Below, piece after piece: positions 23,984 to 36,353 of a stretch of DNA of 64,000 nucleotides; position 1 is the first letter of the stretch, and every line of letters begins with the position of its first letter. Under the pieces are notes generated by a model. That model was not told the DNA's origin. It searched no databases and saw nothing but the letters and a program-made list of their open reading frames with translations. The stretch lies in the NCBI RefSeq assembly GCF_963678635.1, contig NC_087068.1, positions 12,718,027 to 12,782,026 on the forward strand, written 5' to 3'. Made by a program: the position numbers and the translations under genes. This DNA comes from Symsagittifera roscoffensis. Taxonomy: Eukaryota > Xenacoelomorpha > Acoela > Convolutidae.

Positions 23984-24348
23984 AACTAGAGCCACTCATG
24001 AAATGGTAATCACTATCTCAAGATAATCTATTGCATATTGAAATTCCTAACAAGTAGATTCTCTGCGAACGAAAACAAAAACTTCATAGTTGCTGACTTA
24101 GCTAAAAAAAATTCTGCGAGATTTGATAAACATGGGATGTAGGTCAAATGGTAGAGCGCCTACTTATCCAGCCAGAAGTACGGGGAGCAATACCCCGCAT
24201 CTCCAAAGTTAAGGACATCGATTATTTAATTAACTTTCTTCAGAAAATACTGAATATTGAAATCTTATACAAGAAATACCTTCCCAGAAAATTTATAACC
24301 TCTTGTTTGCCGATTGAAACAAAAGCTTCCTCGACAGTCCTACACCAT

Positions 24349-24419
24349 GGGGATGTAGCTCAAATGGTAGAGACCTCTTGGCATGCGAGATGTACGGGGA
24401 TCGATGCCCCGTATCTCCA
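24349..24419 (+). pseudogene. tRNA-Ala-like copy with altered 71-nt anticodon arm
   Basis: GAGACCTCTTGGCATGCGAG replaces the usual D-stem end and anticodon arm and is 2 nt shorter, so no normal anticodon loop forms. A and B boxes remain. A sister copy lies near 26,073. Confidence 0.55.
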
Positions 24420-24784
24420 AACTAGAGCCACTCATAAAATGGTAATCACTATCTCAATATAATCTATTGCATATTGAAATTCCTAACAAGTAGATTCTCT
24501 GCGAACGAAAACAAAAACTTCATAGTTGCTGACTTAGCTAAAAAAAATTCTGCGAGATTTGATAAACATGGGATGTAGGTCAAATAGTAGAGTGCCTACT
24601 TATCCAGCCAGAAGTACGGGGAGCAATACCCCGCATCTCCAAAGTTAAGGACATCGATTATTTAATTAACTTTCTTCAGAAAATACTGAATATTGAAGTC
24701 TTATACAAGAAATACCTTCCAAGAAAAATTTTATCCTCTTGTTTGGCGACTGAAACAAAAGCTTCCTCGACAATATTTAATCAT

Positions 24785-24857
24785 GGGGATGTAGCTCAAA
24801 TGGTAGAGCGCTTGCTTAGCATGCGAGAAGTACGGGGATCGATGCCCCGTATCTCCA
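24785..24857 (+). tRNA. Candidate tRNA-Ala (AGC), second well-preserved copy
   Basis: Same fold as the copy at 23,911, including G3:U70, A73, anticodon AGC and both promoter boxes. It differs by a T in the anticodon stem (CTTGC), which makes a G:U pair. No T4 tract lies close downstream. Functional status is unproven. Confidence 0.42.
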
Positions 24858-27788
24858 AACTAGTGCCACTCGTGAAATGGTAATCACTATCTCAAGATAA
24901 TCTATTGCATATTGAAATTCCTAACAAGTAGATTCTCTGCGAACGAAAACAAAAACTTCATAGTTGCTGACTTAGCTAAAAAAAATTCTGCGAGATTTGA
25001 TAAACATGGGATGTAGGTCAAATGGTAGAGCGCCTACTTATCCAGCCAGAAGTACGGGGAGCAATACCCCGCATCTCCAAAGTTAAGGACATCGATTATT
25101 TAATTAACTTTCTTCAGAAAATACTGAATATTGAAATCTTATACAAGAAATACCTTCCCAGAAAATTTATAACCTTTTGTTTGCCGACTGAAACAAAAGC
25201 TTCCTCGACAGTTATTAACTATGGGGATGTAGCTCAAATGGTAGCATGCGAGATGTACGGGTATCGATGCCCCGCATCTCCAAAACTAGAGCCACTCATC
25301 AAATGGTAATCACTATCTCCAGATAATTTATTGCATATTGAAATTCCTAACAAGTAGATTCTCTGCGAACGAAAAGAAAAACTTCATAGTTGCTGACTAA
25401 GCGAAAAAAAAATCCGCGAGATTTGATAAACATGGGATGTAGGTCAAATGGTAGAGCGAGTACTTATCAAGCCAGAAGTACGGGGAGCAATACCCCGCAT
25501 CTCCAAAGTTAAGGACATCGAGTATTTAATTAATTTTCTTCAGAAAACTACTGAATATTGAAATCTTATACAAGAAATACCTTCCCAGAAAATTTATAAC
25601 CTCTTGTTTGCCGACTGAAACAAAAGCTTCCTCGACAGGTATAAGCTATTGGGATGTAGCTCAAATGGTAGCATGCGAGATGTACGAGTATCGATGCCCC
25701 GCATCTCCAAAACTAGAGCCACTCATCAAATGGTAATCACTTTCTCCAGATAATATATTGCATATTGAAATTCCTAACAAGTAAATATTCTGCGAACGAA
25801 AAGAAAAACTTCATAGTTGCTGACTAAGCGAAAAAAAATCCGCGAGATTTGATAAACATGGGATGTAGGTCAAATGTTAGAGCGCCTACTTAGCAAGCCA
25901 GAAGTACGGGGAGCAATACCCCGCATCTCCAAAGTTAAGGACATCGATTATTTAATTAACTTTCTTCAGAAAATACTGAATATTGAAATCTTATACAAGA
26001 AATACCTTCCCAGAAAATTTATAACCTTTTGTTTGCCGATTGAAACAAAAGCTTCCTCGACAGTTCTACACCATGGGGATGTAGCTCAAATGGTAGAGAC
26101 CTCTTGGCATGCGAGATGTACGGGGATCGATGCCCCGCATCCCCAAAACTAGAAGCACTCATCGAATGGTAATCACTATCTCCAGATAATCTATTGCATA
26201 TTGAAATTCCTAACAAGTAGATTCTCTGCGAACGAAAAGAAAAATTTCATAGTTGCTGACTAAGCGAAAAAAAATTCCGCGAGATTTGATAAACATGGGA
26301 TGTAGGTCAAATGGTAGAGCGCCTACTTATCAAGCCCGAAGTACGGGGAGCAATACCCCGCATCTCCAAAGTTAAGGACATCGAGTATTTAATTAACTTT
26401 CTTCAGAAAACTACTGAATTTTGAAATCTTATACAAGAAATACCTTCCCAGAAAATTTATAACCTCTTGTTTGCCGACTGAAACAAAAGCTTCCTCGACA
26501 GTTATAAACTATGGGGATGTAGCTCAAATGGTAGCATGCGAGATGTACGGGTATCGATGCCCCGCATCTCCAAAACTAGAGCCACTCATCAAATGGTAAT
26601 CACTATCTCCAGATAATCTATTGCATATTGAAATTCCTAACAAGTAGATTCTCTGCGAACGAAAAGAAAAACTTCATAGTTGCTGACTAAGCGAAAAAAA
26701 ATTCCGCGAGATTTGATAAACATGGGATGTAGGTCAAATGGTAGAGCGCCCACTTATCAAGCCAGAAGTACGGGGAGCAATACCCCGCATCTCCAAAGTT
26801 AAGGACATCGCTCATTTATTTAACTTTCTTCAGAAAACTACTGAATATTGAAATCTTATACAAGAAATACCTTCCCAGAAAATTTATAACCTCTTGTTTG
26901 CCGACTGAAACAAAAGCTTCCTCGACAGTTCTAAACTATAGGGATGTAGCTCAAATGGTAGCATGCGAGATGTACGGGTATCCATGCCCCACATCTCCAA
27001 AACTAGAGCCACTCATCAAATGGTAATCACTATCTCCAGATAATCTATTGCATATTGAAATTCCTAACAAGTAGATTTTCTGCGTACGAAAAGAAAAACT
27101 TCATAGTTGCTGACTAAGCGAAAAATCTTCCGCGAGATTTGATAGTAGTAGGTATGAAAGTCAAATGGTAGAGCGCCCACTTAGCAAGCCAGAAGTATGG
27201 GGAGCATTACCCCGCAGCTCCGAGGTTAAGGACATCGAGCAATTAATTAACTTTCTTCAGAAAACTACTGAATATTGAAGTGTTATTCAATAAATACCTT
27301 CCCAGAAAAATTATAATCTCTTGTTTGCCGACTGAAACAAAAGCTTCCTCGACAGTGCTAAACCATGGGAATGAAGCTCAAATGGTAGAATGGTACGGGG
27401 ATCGAAGCCCCGCATCTACAAATACAAGAGCAACTCCTTAATTGGTAATTACTAACTACAGATAGCCTATTGCATAATGAAATTCCTAAAGAGTAGATTT
27501 TCTGCGAACGAATAGAAATATTTCATAGTTGCTGACTGAGCGAAAAAAAATTCCGCGAGATTTGATAAACATGGGATATAGGTCAAATGGTAGAGCGCCC
27601 ACTTCGCAAGCCAGAAGTACGGGGAGCAATACCCCGCATCTCCAAAGTTAAGGACATCGAGTATTTAATGAACTTTCTTCAGAAAACTACTGAATATTGA
27701 AATCTTATACAAGAAATACCTTCCCAGAAAATTTATAAACTCTTGTTTGCCGACTGAAACAAAAGCTTCCTCGACAGTTCCAAACTAT

Positions 27789-27861
27789 GGGGATGTAGTT
27801 CAAATGGTAGAGAGCTCGCTTTGCATGCGAGAGGTACGGGGATCGATGCCCCGCATCTCCA
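27789..27861 (+). pseudogene. Full-length tRNA-Ala-like copy, anticodon TGC
   Basis: The acceptor stem (with G3:U70), anticodon arm (TTTGCAT, anticodon TGC) and T arm are perfect. The D stem reads GTTC against GAGA, giving a G10/A25 mismatch and damaging the A box (TAGTTCAAATGG). Its twin lies at 29,093-29,165. Confidence 0.55.
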
Positions 27862-28653
27862 AAACTAGAGCCACTCATCAAATGGTAATCACTATCTCAA
27901 GATAATCTATTGCTTATTGAAATTCCTAAAAAGTAAATTCTCTGCGAACGAAAAGAAAAACTTCATAGTTGCTGACTAAGCGAAAAAAACTTCCGCGAGA
28001 TTTGATACTAATGGGGATGTATGTCAAATGGTAGAGCGCCCACTTAGCAAGCCAGAAGTGCGGGGAGCAATACCCCGCATCTCCGAAGTTAAGGACATCG
28101 AGCAATTAATTAACTTTCTTCAGAAAACTACTGAATATTGAAATCTTATACAAGAAATACCTTCCCAGAAAATTTATAACCTCTTGTATCCGACTCAAAC
28201 AAAAGCTTCCTCGACAGTTCTAAACTATGGGGATGTAGCTCAAATGGTAGCGTGCGAGAGGTACGGGGATCGATGCCCCGCATCTCCAAACTAGAGCTTC
28301 TCATCAAACGGTAATCACTATCTCAAGATAATCTATTGCATATTGAAATTCCTACCAAGTAGATTCTCTGCGAACGAAAAGAAAAACTTCATAGTTGCTG
28401 ACTAAGCGAAAAAAATTCCACGAGATTTGATAAACATGGGATATAGGTCAAATGGTAGAGCGCCCACTTATCAAGCCAGAAGTACGGGGAGCAATACCCC
28501 GCATCTCCAAAGTTAAGGACATCGAGTATTTAATTAACTTTCTTCAGAAAACTACTGAATATTGAAATCTTATACAAGAAATACCTTCCCAGAAAATTTA
28601 TAACCTCTTGTTTGCCGACTGAAACAAAAGCTTCCTCGACAGTTTTAAACTAT

Positions 28654-28726
28654 GGGTATGTAGCTCAAATGGTAGAGCGCTCGCTTAGCATGCGAGAGGT
28701 ACGGGGATCGATGCCCCGCATCTCCA
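28654..28726 (+). pseudogene. Full-length tRNA-Ala-like copy, anticodon AGC, one acceptor mismatch
   Basis: Every arm is intact except acceptor base 4 (GGGTATG), which faces C69. Promoter boxes and AGC anticodon are kept. A TTTT tract does not follow closely. It could be weakly functional. Confidence 0.5.
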
Positions 28727-29092
28727 AACTGGAGCCACTCATCAAATGGTAATCACTATCTCAAGATAATCTATTGCATATTGAAATTCCTAAAAAGTAG
28801 ATTCTCTGCGAACGAAAAGAAAAACTTCATAGTTGCTGACTAAGCGGAAAAAAATTCCGCGAGATTTGATAAACATGGGATAACGGTCAAATGGTAGAGC
28901 GCCCACTTAGCAAGCCAGAAGTACGGGGAGCGATACTCTGCATCTCCAAAGTTAAGGACATCGAGTATTTAATTAACTTTCTTCAGAAAACTACTGAATA
29001 TTGAAATCTTAAACAAGAAATACCTTCCCAGAAAATTTATAAACTCTTGTTTGCCGACTGAAACAAAAGCTTCCTCGACAGTTCCAAACTAT

Positions 29093-29165
29093 GGGGATGT
29101 AGTTCAAATGGTAGAGAGCTCGCTTTGCATGCGAGAGGTACGGGGATCGATGCCCCGCATCTCCA
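29093..29165 (+). pseudogene. Full-length tRNA-Ala-like copy, anticodon TGC, twin of 27,789
   Basis: Same D-stem damage and TGC anticodon as the copy at 27,789, showing duplication of a block of 1,304 bp. A TTTT tract lies about 75 nt downstream. Confidence 0.55.
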
Positions 29166-30057
29166 AAACTAGAGCCACTCATCAAATGGTAATCACTATC
29201 TCCAGATAATCTATTGCAGATTGAAATTCCTAATAAGTAGATTTTCTGCGAACGAAAAGAAAAACTTCATAGTTGCTGACTAAGCGAAAAAAGCTTCCGC
29301 GAGATTTGATAGTAATGGGGATCTAGGTCAAATGGAAGAGCGCCCACTTAGCAAGCCAGAAGTATGGGGAGAGTCACCCCGCATCTCCGAAGTTAAGGAC
29401 ATCGAGCAATTAATTAACTTTCTTCAGAAAACTACTGAATATTGAAGTCTTCTACAAAAAATACCTTCCCAGAAAAATTATAACCTCTTGTTTGCCGACT
29501 GAAACAAAAGCTTCCTCGACAGTGCTAAACCATGGGCATGAAGCTCAAATGGTAGAATGGTACGGGGATCGAAGCCCCGCATCTACAAATACAAGAGCAA
29601 CTCCTTAATTGGTAATTACTAACTGCAGATAGTCTATTGCATATTGAAATTCCTAAAGAGTAGATTTTTTGCGAACGAATAGAAATATTAAATAGTTGCT
29701 GACTGAGCGAAAAAAAACTTCCGCGAGATTTGATGGTAATATATATAAAAGTCAAATGAGTAGATTTTCTGCGAACGAATAGAAATATTTCATAGTTGCT
29801 GACTGAGCGAAAAAAAACTTCCGCGAGATTTGATGGTAATAGATATAAAGGTCAAATGGTAGAGCGCCCACTTAGCAAGCCATAAGTATGGGGAGCCATA
29901 CCCCGCATCTCCGAAGTTAAGGACATCGAGCAATTAATTAAATTTCTTCAGAAAACTACTGAATATTGAAGTCTTATACAAGAAATACCTTCAAAGAAAA
30001 GTTTTAACCTCTTGTTTGCCGACTGAAACAAAAGCTTCCTGGACAGTATAAAATCAT

Positions 30058-30130
30058 GGGGATGTAGCTCAAATGGTAGAGCGCTCGCTTAGCATGCGAG
30101 AGGTACGGGGATCGATGTCCCGCATCTCCA
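30058..30130 (+). tRNA. Candidate tRNA-Ala (AGC), one T-stem wobble
   Basis: The acceptor stem is fully paired (GGGGATG with CATCTCC, G3:U70, A73). The D arm and anticodon arm (CTCGC TTAGCAT GCGAG) are perfect. In the T stem the conserved G53:C61 pair has become G:U (ATCGATG TCCCG), which also alters the last B-box bases. Sister copies: 31,798 (T stem TTCCG) and 33,445 (TCCCG). Could be functional; more likely a decaying copy. Confidence 0.4.
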
Positions 30131-30899
30131 AACTAGAGCCACTCATCAAGATAATCTATTGCATATTGAAATTCCTAACAAGTAGATTCTCTGCGAATGA
30201 CAAGAAAAACTTCATAGTTGCTGACTAAGCGAAAAAAAATTCCGCGAGATTTGATAAACATGGGATATACGTCAAATGGTAGAGCGCCCATTTATCAAGC
30301 CAGAAGTACGGGGAGCAATACCCCGCATCGCCAAAGTTAAGGACATCGCTCATTTATTTAACTTTCTTCAGAAAACTACTGAATATTGAAATCTTATACA
30401 AGAAATACCTTCCCAGAAAATTTTTAAACTGTTGTTTGCTGACTGAAACAAAAGTTTCCTCGACAGTGCTAAACCATGAGTATGAAGCTCAATTGGTAGA
30501 GTGGTACGGGGATCGAAGCCCCGCATCTACAAATACAATAGTAACTCCTTAAATGGTAATTACTAACTGCAGATAGTCTATTGCATATTGAAATTCCTAA
30601 AGAGTAGATTTTCTGCGAACGAAACGTCAATTTTCATAGTTGCTGACTAAGCGAAAAAAACTTCCGCGAGATTTGATGGTAATAGGTATGAAGGTCAAAT
30701 GGTAGAGCGCCCACTTAGCAAGCCAGAAGTATGGGGAGCAATACCCCGCATCTCCGAAGTTAAGGACATCGAGCAATTAATTAAATTTCTTCAGAAAACT
30801 ACTGAATATTGAAGTCTTATACAAGAAATACCTTCACAGAAAGTTTTAACCTCTTGTTTGCCGACTGAAACAAAAGCTTCCTGGACAATATTAAATCAT

Positions 30900-30972
30900 G
30901 GGGATGTAGCTCAAATGGTAGAGCGCTTGCTTAGCATGCGAGAGGTACGAGGCTCGATGCCCCGCATCTGCA
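30900..30972 (+). pseudogene. Full-length tRNA-Ala-like copy, anticodon AGC, damaged T arm
   Basis: AGC and the anticodon arm are kept, but the T arm reads CGAGG CTCGATG CCCCG and the acceptor CATCTGC loses one pair. Sister copies with the same changes lie at 32,640, 34,306 and 35,167. Confidence 0.55.
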
Positions 30973-31797
30973 AACTAGAGCCACTCATCAAATGGTAATC
31001 ACTATCTCAATATAATCTATTGCATATTGAAATTCCTAACAAGTAGATTCTCTGCGAACGAAAAGCAAAACTTCATAGTTGCTGACTAAGCGAAAAAAAA
31101 TTCCGCGAGATTTGATAAACATGGGATGTAGGTCAACTGGAAGAGCGCCCACTAATCTCTCTTCAAAAAACTACTGAATATTGAAGTCTTATACAATAAA
31201 TACCTTCCCAGAAAAAGTATAACCTCTTGTTTGCCGACTGAAACAAAAGCTTCCTCGACAGTGCTAAACCATGGGCATGCAGCTCAAATGGTAGAATGGT
31301 ACGGGGATTGAAGCCCCGCATCTACAAATACAAGAGCAACTCCTTAATTGGTAATTACTAACTGCAGATAGTCTATTGCATATTGAAATTCCTAAAGAGT
31401 AGATTTTCTGCGATCGAATAGAAATATTTCATAGTTGCTGACTGAGCGAAAAAAAACTTCCGCGAGATTTGATGGTAATAAATATAAAGGTCAAATGAGT
31501 AGATTTTCTGCGAACGAATAGAAATATTTCATAGTTGCTGACTGAGCGAAAAAAAAACTTCCGCGAGATTTGATGGTAATAGATATAAAGGTCAAATGGT
31601 AGAGCGCCCACTTAGCAAGCTAGAAGTATGGGGAGCCATACCCCGCATCTCCGAAGTTAAGGACATCGAGCAATTAATTAAATTTCTTCAGAAAACTACT
31701 GAATATTGAAGTCTTATACAAGAAATACCTTCAAAGAAAAGTTTTAACCTCTTGTTTGCCGACTGAAACAAAAGCTTCCTGGACAGTATAAAATCAT

Positions 31798-31870
31798 GGG
31801 GATGTAGCTCAAATGGTAGAGCGCTCGCTTAGCATGCGAGAGGTACGGGGATCGATGTTCCGCATCTCCA
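31798..31870 (+). pseudogene. Full-length tRNA-Ala-like copy, anticodon AGC
   Basis: Higher-order sister of 30,058, with a second T-stem change (TTCCG) that breaks pairing and weakens the B box. Confidence 0.5.
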
Positions 31871-32639
31871 AACTAGAGCCACTCATCAAGATAATCTTTT
31901 GCATATTGAAATTCCTAACAAGTAGATTCTCTGCGAACGACAAGAAAAATTTCATAGTTGCTGACTAAGCGAAAAAAAATTCCGCGAGATTTGATAAACA
32001 TGGGATATAGGTCAAATGGTAGAGCGCCCATTTATCAAGCCAGAAGTACGGGGAGCAATACCCCGCATCGCCAAAGTTAAGGACATCGCTCATTTATTTA
32101 ACTTTCTTCAGAAAACTACTGAATATTGAAATCTTATACAAGAAATACCTTCCCAGAAAATTTATAAACTGTTGTTTGCTGACTGAAACAAAAGTTTCCT
32201 CGACAGTGCTAAACCATGAGTATGAAGCTCAATTGGTAGAGTGGTACGGGGATCGAAGCCCCGCATCTACAAATACAATAGTAACTCCTTAAATGGTAAT
32301 TACTAACTGCAGATAGTCTATTGCATATTGAAATTCCTAAAGAGTAGATTTTCTGCGAACGAAACGACAATTTTCATAGTTGCTGACTAAGCGAAAAAAA
32401 CTTCCGCGAGATTTGATGGTAATAGGTATGAAGGTCAAATGGTAGAGCGCCCACTTAGCAAGCCAGAAGTATGGGGAGCAATACCCCGCATCTCCGAAGT
32501 TAAGGACATCGAGCAATTAATTAAATTTCTTCAGAAAACTACTGAATATTGAAGTCTTATACAAGAAATACCTTCACAGAAAGTTTTAACCTCTTGTTTG
32601 CCGACTGAAACAAAAGCTTCCTGGACAATATTAAATCAT

Positions 32640-32712
32640 GGGGATGTAGCTCAAATGGTATAGCGCTTGCTTAGCATGCGAGAGGTACGAGGCTCGATGC
32701 CCCGCATCTGCA
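32640..32712 (+). pseudogene. Full-length tRNA-Ala-like copy, sister of 30,900
   Basis: Same T-arm and acceptor damage as the copy at 30,900, plus a D-stem change (TAGC for GAGC). Confidence 0.5.
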
Positions 32713-33444
32713 AACTAGAGCCACTCATCAAATGGTAGTCACTATCTCAATATAATCTATTGCATATTGAAATTCCTAACAAGTAGATTCTCTGCCCACT
32801 TATCTCTCTTCAGAAAACTACTGAATATTGAAGTCTTATACAATAAATACCTTCCCAGAAAAATTATAACCTCTTGTTTGCCGACTGAAACAAAAGCTTC
32901 CTCGACAGTGCTAAACCATGGGCATGCAGCTCAAATGGTAGAATGGTACGGGGATTGAAGCCCCGCATCTACAAATACAAGAGCAACTCCTTAATTGGTA
33001 ATTACTAACTGCAGATAGTCTATTGCATATTGAAATTCCTAAAGAGTAGATTTTCTGCGATCGAATAGAAATATTTCATAGTTGCTGACTGAGCGAAAAA
33101 AAACTTCCGCGAGATTTGATGGTAATAGATATAAAGGTCAAATGAGTAGATTTTCTGCGAACGAATAGAAATATTTCATAGTTGCTGACTGAGCGAAAAA
33201 AAAACTTCCGCGAGATTTGATGGTAATAGATATAAAGGTCAAATGGTAGTGCGCCCACTTAGCAAGCCAGAAGTATGAGGAGCCATACCCCGCATCTCCG
33301 AAGTTAAGGACATCGAGCAATTAATTAAATTTCTTCAGAAAACTACTGAATATTGAAGTCTTATACAAGAAATACCTTCAAAGAAAAGTTTTAACCTCTT
33401 GTTTGCCGACTGAAACAAAAGCTTCCTGGACAGTATAAAATCAT

Positions 33445-33517
33445 GGGGATGTAGCTCAAATGGTAGAGCGCTCGCTTAGCATGCGAGAGGTACGGGGATC
33501 GATGTCCCGCATCTCCA
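33445..33517 (+). tRNA. Candidate tRNA-Ala (AGC), sister of 30,058
   Basis: Apparently the same 73-nt sequence as 30,058-30,130, including the single G53:U61 wobble. Acceptor, D and anticodon arms are perfect. Confidence 0.38.
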
Positions 33518-34305
33518 AACTAGAGCCACTCATCAAATGGTAATCACTATCTCAAGATAATCTATTGCATATTGAAATTCCTAACAAGTAGATTCTCTGC
33601 GAACGACAAGAAAAACTTCATAGTTGCTGACTAAGCGAAAAAAAATTCCGCGAGATTTGATAAACATGGGATATAGGTCAAATGGTAGAGCGCCCATTTA
33701 TCAAGCCAGAAGTACGGGGAGCAATACCCCGCATCGCCAAAGTTAAGGACATCGCTCATTTATTTAACTTTCTTCAGAAAACTACTGAATATTGAAATCT
33801 TATACAAGAAATACCTTCCCAGAAAATTTATAAACTGTTGTTTGCTGACTGAAACAAAAGTTTCCTCGACAGTGCTAAACCATGAGTATGAATATCAATT
33901 GGTAGAGTGGTACGGGGATCGAAGCCCCGCATCTACAAATACAATAGTAACTCCTTAAATGGTAATTACTAACTGCAGATAGTCTATTGCATATTGAAAT
34001 TCCTAAAGAGTAGATTTTCTGCGAACGAAACGACAGTTTTCATAGTTGCTGACTAAGCGAAAAAAACTTCCGCGAGATTTGATGGTTATAGGTATGAAGG
34101 TCAAATGGTAGAGCGCCCACTTAGCAAGCCAGAAGTATGGGGAGCAATACCCCGCATCTCCGAATTTAAGGACATCGAGCAATTAATTAAATTTCTTCAG
34201 AAAACTACTGAATATTGAAGTCTTATACAAGAAATACCTTCACAGAAAGTTTTAACCTCTTGTTTGCCGACTGAAACAAAAGCTTCCTGGACAATATTAA
34301 ATCAT

Positions 34306-34378
34306 GGGGATGTAGCTCAAATGGTAGAGCGCTTGCTTAGCATGCGAGAGGTACGAGGCTCGATGCCCCCTATCTGCA
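34306..34378 (+). pseudogene. Full-length tRNA-Ala-like copy, sister of 30,900
   Basis: Shares the CGAGG CTCGATG T arm of the copy at 30,900, and the acceptor is further changed (CTATCTGC). Its neighbour copy at 35,167-35,239 matches it. Confidence 0.5.
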
Positions 34379-35166
34379 AACTAGAGCCACTCATCAAATG
34401 GTAATCACTATCTCAATATAATCTATTGCATATTGAAATTCCTAACAAGTAGATTCTCTGCGAACGAAAAGCAAAACTTCATAGTTGCTGACTAAGCGAA
34501 AAAAAATTCCGCGAGATTTGATAAACATGGGATATAGGTCAAATGGTAGAGCGCCCATTTATCAAGCCAGAAGTACGGGGAGCAATACCCCGCATCGCCA
34601 AAGTTAAGGACATCGCTCATTTATTTATTTTTCTTCAGAAAACTACTGAATATTGAAATCTTATACAAGAAATACCTTCCCAGAAAATTTATAAACTGTT
34701 GTTTGCTGACTGAAACAAAAGTTTCCTCGACAGTGCTAAACCATGAGTATGAATATCAATTGGTAGAGTGGTACGGGGATCGAAGCCCCGCATCTACAAA
34801 TACAATAGTAACTCCTTAAATGGTAATTACTAACTGCAGATAGTCTATTGCATATTGAAATTCCTAAAGAGTAGATTTTCTGCGAACGAAACGACAGTTT
34901 TCATAGTTGCTGACTAAGCGAAAAAAACTTCCGCGAGATTTGATGGTTATAGGTATGAAGGTCAAATGGTAGAGCGCCCACTTAGCAAGCCAGAAGTATG
35001 GGGAGCAATACCCCGCATCTCCGAATTTAAGGACATCGAGCAATTAATTAAATTTCTTCAGAAAACTACTGAATATTGAAGTCTTATACAAGAAATACCT
35101 TCACAGAAAGTTTTAACCTCTTGTTTGCCGACTGAAACAAAAGCTTCCTGGACAATATTAAATCAT

Positions 35167-35239
35167 GGGGATGTAGCTCAAATGGTAGAGCGCTTGCTTA
35201 GCATGCGAGAGGTACGAGGCTCGATGCCCCCTATCTGCA
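35167..35239 (+). pseudogene. Full-length tRNA-Ala-like copy, duplicate of 34,306
   Basis: It matches the copy at 34,306 and lies 861 bp away, the period of the local duplication. Confidence 0.5.
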
Positions 35240-36280
35240 AACTAGAGCCACTCATCAAATGGTAATCACTATCTCAATATAATCTATTGCATATTGAAAT
35301 TCCTAACAAGTAGATTCTCTGCGAACGAAAAGCAAAACTTCATAGTTGCTGACTAAGTGAAAAAAAATTCCGCGAGATTTGATAAACATGGGATGTAGGT
35401 CAACTGGAAGAGCGCCCACTTATCAAGCCAGAAGTACGGGGAGCAATACCCCGCATCTCCAAAGTTAAGGACATCGAGTTTTTAATTAACTTTCTTCAGA
35501 AAACTACTGAATATTGAAATCTTATACAAGAAATATCTTCCCAGAAAATTTATAACCACTTGTTTGCCGATTGAAACAAAAGCTTCCCCGACAGTTCTAC
35601 ACCATTGTTATGTAGCTATGTAGCTCAAATGGTAGAGCCCTCGCTTTGCATGCAAGATGTACGGGGATCGATTCCCCAGCATCCCCAAAACTAGAGTCAC
35701 TCATCAAATGGTAATCACTATCTCCAAATAATCTATTGCATATTGAAGTTACTAACAAGTAGATTTTCTGCGAATGAAATGAAAAACTTCATAGTTGCTG
35801 ACTAAGCGAAAAAAACTTCCGCGAGATTTGATAGTAATGGGGTTGAAGGTCAAATGGTAGAGCGCCCACTTAGCAAGCCAGAAGTACGGGGAGAAATACT
35901 CTGCATCTTCAAAGTTAAGGACATCGAGTATTTAATTAACTTTCTTCAGAAAACTACTGAATATTGAATTCTTATACAAGAAAAACCTTCCCAGAAAATT
36001 TATAACCTCTTGTTTGCCGATTGAAACAAAAGCTTCCTCGACAGTTCTACACCATGGGCATGTAGCTATGTAGCTCAATTGGTAGAGCTCCCACTTATCA
36101 AGCCAGAAGTACGGGCAGCAATACCCCGCATCTCCAAAGTTAAGGACATCGAGTATATAATTAACTTTCTTCAGAAAACTACTGATTATTGAAGTCTTAT
36201 ACAAGAAATTTCTTCCAAGAAAAATTTTAACCTCTTGTTTGCCGATTGAAACAAAAGCTTCCTCGACAGTTTTAAATCAT

Positions 36281-36353
36281 GGGGATGTAGCTCAAATGTT
36301 AGAGCGCTCGCTTTACATGCGAGATGTACGGAGAGCGATGCCCTGCATCCCCA
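36281..36353 (+). pseudogene. Full-length tRNA-like copy, anticodon changed to TAC
   Basis: The anticodon loop TTTACAT gives TAC (a valine anticodon) on an otherwise tRNA-Ala body with G3:U70 changed in context (CATCCCC). The T stem is CGGAG/CCCTG, with mismatches. A twin lies at 37,150-37,222. Confidence 0.5.

Larger units (their letters stand above)
23460..29450 (+). repeat. tRNA-Ala satellite array, block with best-preserved copies
   Basis: Monomers are arranged in dimers of about 437 bp (23,710, 24,148; then 25,022 and 25,874 at two-dimer spacing). Each dimer carries a GGGATGTAGGTCAAATGG class B block followed by a full-length, 71-nt or class A' block. This block holds the two tRNA-like copies that best keep a tRNA-Ala fold. 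Repeated open frames of 92-104 codons across these dimers are by-products of the repeat, not genes. Confidence 0.93.
29450..35240 (+). repeat. tRNA-Ala satellite array, 1.65-1.74 kb higher-order repeat block
   Basis: The motif GTGCTAAACCATGGGCATG recurs near 29,522, 31,262 and 32,909, giving higher-order units of about 1,740 and 1,648 bp. Each unit carries the same marks: a spacer duplicated without an intervening tRNA-like block (29,659-29,860, 31,397-31,600, 33,046-33,240), and a full-length AGC copy. The first two carry a collapsed class B block at their right end (31,141-31,160 and 32,790-32,810). A further duplication of about 861 bp is seen between 33,887 and 34,748. Confidence 0.92.

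Noticed and set aside
23710-26152. Repeated open frames of 92-104 codons on the plus strand with similar peptides, and many 60-93-codon frames on the minus strand across 1-48 kb
   Set aside because: They follow the satellite period, run straight through tRNA-like blocks and spacers, and break wherever a repeat carries an indel. There is no codon signature or splice context.
36281-36353. Functional tRNA-Val(TAC)
   Set aside because: The body is an alanine-array unit with T-stem mismatches; the TAC triplet is a single change from TGC.
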